Shown: positions 6,774 through 9,220 of the stretch, piece by piece
How the letters are laid out: each line of letters starts with the position of its first letter
Numbering within the stretch: the stretch's first letter is position 1
Assembly (NCBI GenBank): GCA_002685815.1
Contig: NYYM01000089.1
Coordinates: 1-9,220, forward strand
DNA length: 9,220 nucleotides
Reading direction: 5' to 3'
Source: Dehalococcoidales bacterium
Lineage (GTDB): Bacteria; Chloroflexota; Dehalococcoidia; Dehalococcoidales; UBA2162
The notes under the pieces: model-generated
The model's input: the letters and a program-made list of their open reading frames with translations, nothing else
What the model was told of the DNA's origin: nothing
Database searches by the model: none
Translations under genes and position numbers: made by a program

Positions 6774-7529
6774 ATGTCAGGGCATTCCAAATGGTCTTCA
6801 ATCAAGCACCAAAAGGGAGTGGCTGACGCCCGAAGGGGGCAGCTTTTTACCAAACTCACCCGCGAGATTATCGTGGTGGTGCGCGAGGGAGGGAGTAACC
6901 CCGAAGCGAATTTCAGGCTCAGACTGGCCGTTCAGAAAGCCCACGACGCTAACATGCCACTGGATAATATTGAGAGGGCGATCAAGCGGGGCAGTGGTGA
7001 CCTGGAGGGCGTTACCCTGACGGAGATGACATTGGAGGGCTATGGCCCCGGCGGGGTGGCCGTGCTGGTGCAAGCTCTGAGCGATAACCGCAACCGGACG
7101 GTGCAGGAGACCCGCAATGTATTTTCACGGGGCGGGGGTGGTCTGGCCGAAAGCGGGAGCGTTACCTGGATGTTTACCTCCAAGGGCCTGATTACGGTGG
7201 ATGCTGAAACCATGGATACTGATGAACTGACCCTGAAGGCTATTGACGCCGGGGCAGATGACGTCTCAGTAGAGAGCGCCTGCGTGGAGATCTACACCAG
7301 ACCCGAAGATATGGAGAAGGTGAAAGCCACCCTGGAGCAAGAAGATATAACGATAAGCTCGGCTGAACTGTGCATGTCGCCTCAAACCACCCTTGAACTT
7401 GAAGAAAAGCCGGCTATTCAGACACTGAAGCTGCTGCAAAAGCTGGAAAGTCTGGATGACGTCCAGAACGTTTACAGTAATGTTGACTTCTCCGAGGATG
7501 TTCTGGAGAAGTTTCAAGAGCAGGCCTAA
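6774..7529 (+). CDS. yebC: YebC/PmpR family protein
   Basis: A 251-residue member of the YebC/PmpR/TACO1 family, full length for the group (about 240-250). It opens with the signature MSGHSKWSSIKHQKGVADA, followed by RGQLFTKLTREI (21-32), MPLDNIERAIKRG (61-73) and EGYGPGGVA (88-96), and then NRNRT (105-109) and VFSRGGGGLAESGSVTW (116-132), all strongly conserved in the family. Members were first described as DNA-binding transcription regulators (PmpR). More recent work describes YebC proteins as ribosome-associated factors that help translation of difficult stretches such as proline runs. Which role applies here cannot be read from sequence. The protein is cytoplasmic. It is the first gene of the operon and is commonly found next to ruvC, as here, with a 46-base gap to it. 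Confidence 0.95.
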   Translation: MSGHSKWSSIKHQKGVADARRGQLFTKLTREIIVVVREGGSNPEANFRLRLAVQKAHDANMPLDNIERAIKRGSGDLEGVTLTEMTLEGYGPGGVAVLVQALSDNRNRTVQETRNVFSRGGGGLAESGSVTWMFTSKGLITVDAETMDTDELTLKAIDAGADDVSVESACVEIYTRPEDMEKVKATLEQEDITISSAELCMSPQTTLELEEKPAIQTLKLLQKLESLDDVQNVYSNVDFSEDVLEKFQEQA

Positions 7530-7575
7530 TGCCTTTCTCCTCTCCGCTTTTTTCCGGGCGGGTTTGAGCTAAACA

Positions 7576-8073
7576 ATGAGGATTTTAGGGATTGACCCGG
7601 GCACAGTAGCGATGGGTTACGGGGTGCTGGAAAGCAGGGGTGGCGAAACGACCCTGATCGATTACGGTGTCCTGACACCGGTAGCGCGCTCCCCCGTCGG
7701 GGAGCGTCTGGCTTTTCTGTATAACAATCTGCAGAAAATTATCACCGAGTCACTGCCCGAGGCCGTGGCCATAGAGCAGCCTTTTGTGGCCAAGAACGCC
7801 AAATCAGCCCTGGCTATCGGCAAGGCCCAGGCGGTAGCCATACTGGCAGCGGCCATGCAGGGGCTGCCCAGCTATGAATACACCCCGACCCAGATAAAAC
7901 AGAGGGTGGCCAACTACGGAGCTAGTTCCAAGGAACAAATTCAGGAAATGGTCAGACTGCAGCTCTGCCTGTCTCAGACCCCGGAGCCGAGCGATGCCGC
8001 CGATGCCCTGGCGGTGGCCCTCTGTCACGTCAGCGAGATGCACCTGAACAACCTGCTAACCAGAGAGCAGTAA
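7576..8073 (+). CDS. ruvC: RuvC, crossover junction endodeoxyribonuclease
   Basis: A 165-residue RuvC resolvase, normal length. It cuts Holliday junctions symmetrically after branch migration by RuvAB during recombinational repair. The four acidic catalytic residues of the RNase H-like fold are present: D7 in GIDPGT, E67 in IEQPF, and D140 and D143 in SDAADALAVALCH. Other family blocks are FVAKNAKSALAIGKAQ (70-85) and YTPTQIKQRVANYG (102-115). An in-frame TAA at 7570-7572 lies just upstream, so this ATG is the earliest possible start. The ribosome site is weak (GAG about 8 bases before the ATG), which may mean low expression or reliance on the upstream gene. It is 9 bases from ruvA. Confidence 0.95.
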   Translation: MRILGIDPGTVAMGYGVLESRGGETTLIDYGVLTPVARSPVGERLAFLYNNLQKIITESLPEAVAIEQPFVAKNAKSALAIGKAQAVAILAAAMQGLPSYEYTPTQIKQRVANYGASSKEQIQEMVRLQLCLSQTPEPSDAADALAVALCHVSEMHLNNLLTREQ

Positions 8074-8082
8074 AGGAGAGCA

Positions 8083-8664
8083 ATGATAGCCAGTCTTCAC
8101 GGTAAAGTAGAGTCCAAGGGCGGGGATGGGGCGGTTATCAATGTTAACGGAGTGGGCTTTCGAGTATACATGCCTACGTCCACAATCAGCCTGCTGGGTA
8201 GAACCGGTGACGAAGCGCACCTGCAAACCCACATGGTGATGAGGGAAGATAGTGTCACCCTTTACGGTTTCAGCACGACGGAAGAACTGGAGTTATTTCA
8301 GATCCTGACCACCGTCTCCGGACTGGGACCCAAGCTGGCAATAGCCGTGCTTTCAGCAATGAGCGTGGAACAGGCCAGTATGGCGATTGCCACGGGCAGC
8401 AGCGAGATGCTGGTGACCATCTCCGGGATTGGGAAACGGATGGCCGAGCGCATTATAGTGGAGCTTAAAGACAAGGTAGGGGCTGGGCTAATAGCCTCTC
8501 CGGCAGCCCAGTTTGCCCAGGAAAACACGGACGTCATCGCGGCTCTGACCTCCCTGGGTTATTCTATCGCCGAGGCCAGTCAGGCGGTAACGACCCTGCC
8601 TTCCTCAGACCTCGACCTCGAAGAAAAGGTGAAACTAGCCCTGCAATATTTCAGCAGCCAGTAA
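8083..8664 (+). CDS. ruvA: RuvA, Holliday junction branch migration subunit
   Basis: A 193-residue RuvA, near the usual length. RuvA tetramers hold the four-way junction and load the RuvB motor. Domain I (about 1-63, OB fold) begins MIASLHGKV and ends with REDSVTLYGF (54-63). Domain II carries the two helix-hairpin-helix motifs, VSGLGPK (78-84) and ISGIGKR (113-119), the second followed by AERIIVELKDK. Domain III (about 148-193), the RuvB-binding part, contains DVIAALTSLGYS and LALQYF. The ribosome site AGGAGAG lies in the 9-base gap after ruvC, so the two genes are one transcription unit. RuvB does not follow directly; a membrane-anchored nuclease gene does. Confidence 0.95.
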   Translation: MIASLHGKVESKGGDGAVINVNGVGFRVYMPTSTISLLGRTGDEAHLQTHMVMREDSVTLYGFSTTEELELFQILTTVSGLGPKLAIAVLSAMSVEQASMAIATGSSEMLVTISGIGKRMAERIIVELKDKVGAGLIASPAAQFAQENTDVIAALTSLGYSIAEASQAVTTLPSSDLDLEEKVKLALQYFSSQ

Positions 8665-8686
8665 GTATTTCCAGCCTCTACATCTC

Positions 8687-8727
8687 AATCCCGTTCCTTA
8701 ATTAAGGAGAAGGGATTATGAAATCCC
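8687..8727 (+). promoter_or_regulatory. mutually exclusive hairpins upstream of the membrane-anchored nuclease gene
   Basis: GGGATT (8712-8717) can pair with AATCCC upstream (8687-8692) or downstream (8722-8727, 4-base loop), but not both. The upstream fold also contains the perfect palindrome CCTTAATTAAGG (8696-8707), so a longer imperfect stem is possible, and it would bury the AAGGAG at 8704-8709. The downstream hairpin abuts the ribosome site GGAGGAG (8728-8734) of the next gene. No T-run follows, so any effect would be on translation rather than termination. The pairing is seen in the sequence; the regulatory role is inference. Confidence 0.3.
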
Positions 8728-8762
8728 GGAGGAGTCTGCTATGGAAATTGCTTTATACGTAA
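8718..8762 (+). CDS. possible 14-codon upstream ORF overlapping the nuclease start
   Basis: A small ORF encoding MKSRRSLLWKLLYT has a good ribosome site (AAGGAG at 8704-8709, 8 bases before its ATG). It overlaps the first seven codons of the following gene in another frame. It is basic and hydrophobic and matches no family I know. It could be a leader peptide influencing translation of the next gene, or chance: a 14-codon ORF is weak evidence. Confidence 0.2.
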   Translation: MKSRRSLLWKLLYT

Positions 8763-9220
8763 TCATCTTTATTCTGCTGGCGGTGATTCTGGCCCTAGCC
8801 TTGAGGCCGAGAAAAGTGGAAGTGCCGGCTATGGCGGAGCTGGAAGCCAAGCTCAGGTTTGCTCTGGCCTCGGCCGACTCGGTCAGGGAGATTCAGGAGC
8901 TACTCAAAGACCTGCCCCATGACGTGCTGACATCGATTACCCGCAGCCAGGGCACTAGGTCAGGCAAGCTGCACGAGCTTCTGGCTACCCTGGAGATGAC
9001 TAAATACGACCGCCTTTTTTATATCGGCGCCCCCATAGACTTCATCGGCATCGATTACGAGAAGGGCATCGACTTTATCGAGGTGAAATCAGGTCGGGCC
9101 CGCTTCTCCGAGGATGAAATCAAGCTCAAGGACTTGGTGGAGTGCAAGATGGTCAATTACGTTTCTCTGAACGTCAACCGCATCAACGTGGCCGAGGAGA
9201 TGGGGGGTGGGGAGGGGGAG
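8741..9220 (+). CDS. membrane-anchored Holliday-junction-resolvase-related endonuclease (3' end beyond window)
   Basis: The first 160 codons of a protein that continues past the right edge. Residues about 3-21 (ALYVIIFILLAVILALA) form one hydrophobic segment followed by RPRK, so the protein is probably anchored with its soluble part in the cytoplasm. A helical region (about 32-90) leads to a PD-(D/E)xK-type core: IDFIGIDYE (99-107), then IDFIEVKSGRARFSEDE (110-126), where Asp, E114 and K116 would bind metal and cut DNA. This matches the endonuclease family related to archaeal Holliday junction resolvases (Pfam Endonuc_Holl, from memory), whose members often start with a membrane segment. Substrate and role are not established. 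The start is fixed by GGAGGAG 6 bases before the ATG, 76 bases after ruvA and probably in the same operon. Confidence 0.75.
   Translation, partial: MEIALYVIIFILLAVILALALRPRKVEVPAMAELEAKLRFALASADSVREIQELLKDLPHDVLTSITRSQGTRSGKLHELLATLEMTKYDRLFYIGAPIDFIGIDYEKGIDFIEVKSGRARFSEDEIKLKDLVECKMVNYVSLNVNRINVAEEMGGGEGE

Noticed and set aside
7530..7575. Terminator between yebC and ruvC
   Set aside because: There is a T-run (about 7549-7554), but only a 4-bp CCGC/GCGG pairing that encloses the T-run instead of preceding it.
9202..9219. G-rich run suggesting a G-quadruplex
   Set aside because: It has three uninterrupted G blocks separated by single bases, at the very edge of the window and inside a coding region (Met-Gly-Gly-Gly-Glu); too little context to claim more.

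Overview
The window reads as chromosomal DNA of an anaerobic bacterium that uses folate-linked one-carbon (Wood-Ljungdahl-type) chemistry. Two features suggest a Dehalococcoidia-like member of the Chloroflexota. One is the set fhs, folD and two cooC paralogues. The other is an archaeal-type GlmM/GlmU pair divergent from yebC-ruvC-ruvA. This placement is an inference from gene content and recalled gene order; no taxonomic marker is present. No tRNA, rRNA, CRISPR array or insertion sequence was seen.

Positions 1-3650, minus strand: a one-carbon operon transcribed in the order cooC (2738-3526), fhs (867-2630), cooC (60-833), folD (start only, 1-44). A good sigma70-type promoter (TTGACT, 18 bp, TATACT) lies upstream of the first gene. 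Fhs and FolD are consecutive enzymes of the methyl branch of the Wood-Ljungdahl pathway. CooC proteins are ATPases that load nickel into CO dehydrogenase/acetyl-CoA synthase, though no subunit of that enzyme is encoded here.

Positions 3527-4153: a gene-poor spacer. It holds the promoter and leader of the cooC operon, a roughly 105-bp nested inverted-repeat element (3731-3835), and a heavily deleted relic of glmS (3915-4140). In the relic, the start of the glutaminase domain is joined to the last residues of the isomerase domain.

Positions 4154-6654, minus strand: glmM and glmU, overlapping by 4 bases. With an intact glmS they would take fructose-6-phosphate to UDP-GlcNAc. The relic directly downstream suggests the ancestral operon was glmM-glmU-glmS.

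Positions 6655-6773: back-to-back sigma70-type promoters drive glmM leftwards, apparently with almost no 5' leader, and yebC rightwards.

Positions 6774-9220, plus strand: yebC, ruvC, ruvA and a truncated gene for a membrane-anchored nuclease of the Holliday-junction-resolvase-related family. The last gene stands where ruvB often follows ruvA, and a spacer with competing hairpins and a tiny overlapping ORF precedes it.

I did not find a clearly new multi-gene system. The best items for a second look are the glmS relic, the nested repeat element, the candidate RNA switch before the last gene, and the two cooC genes bracketing an atypical fhs.
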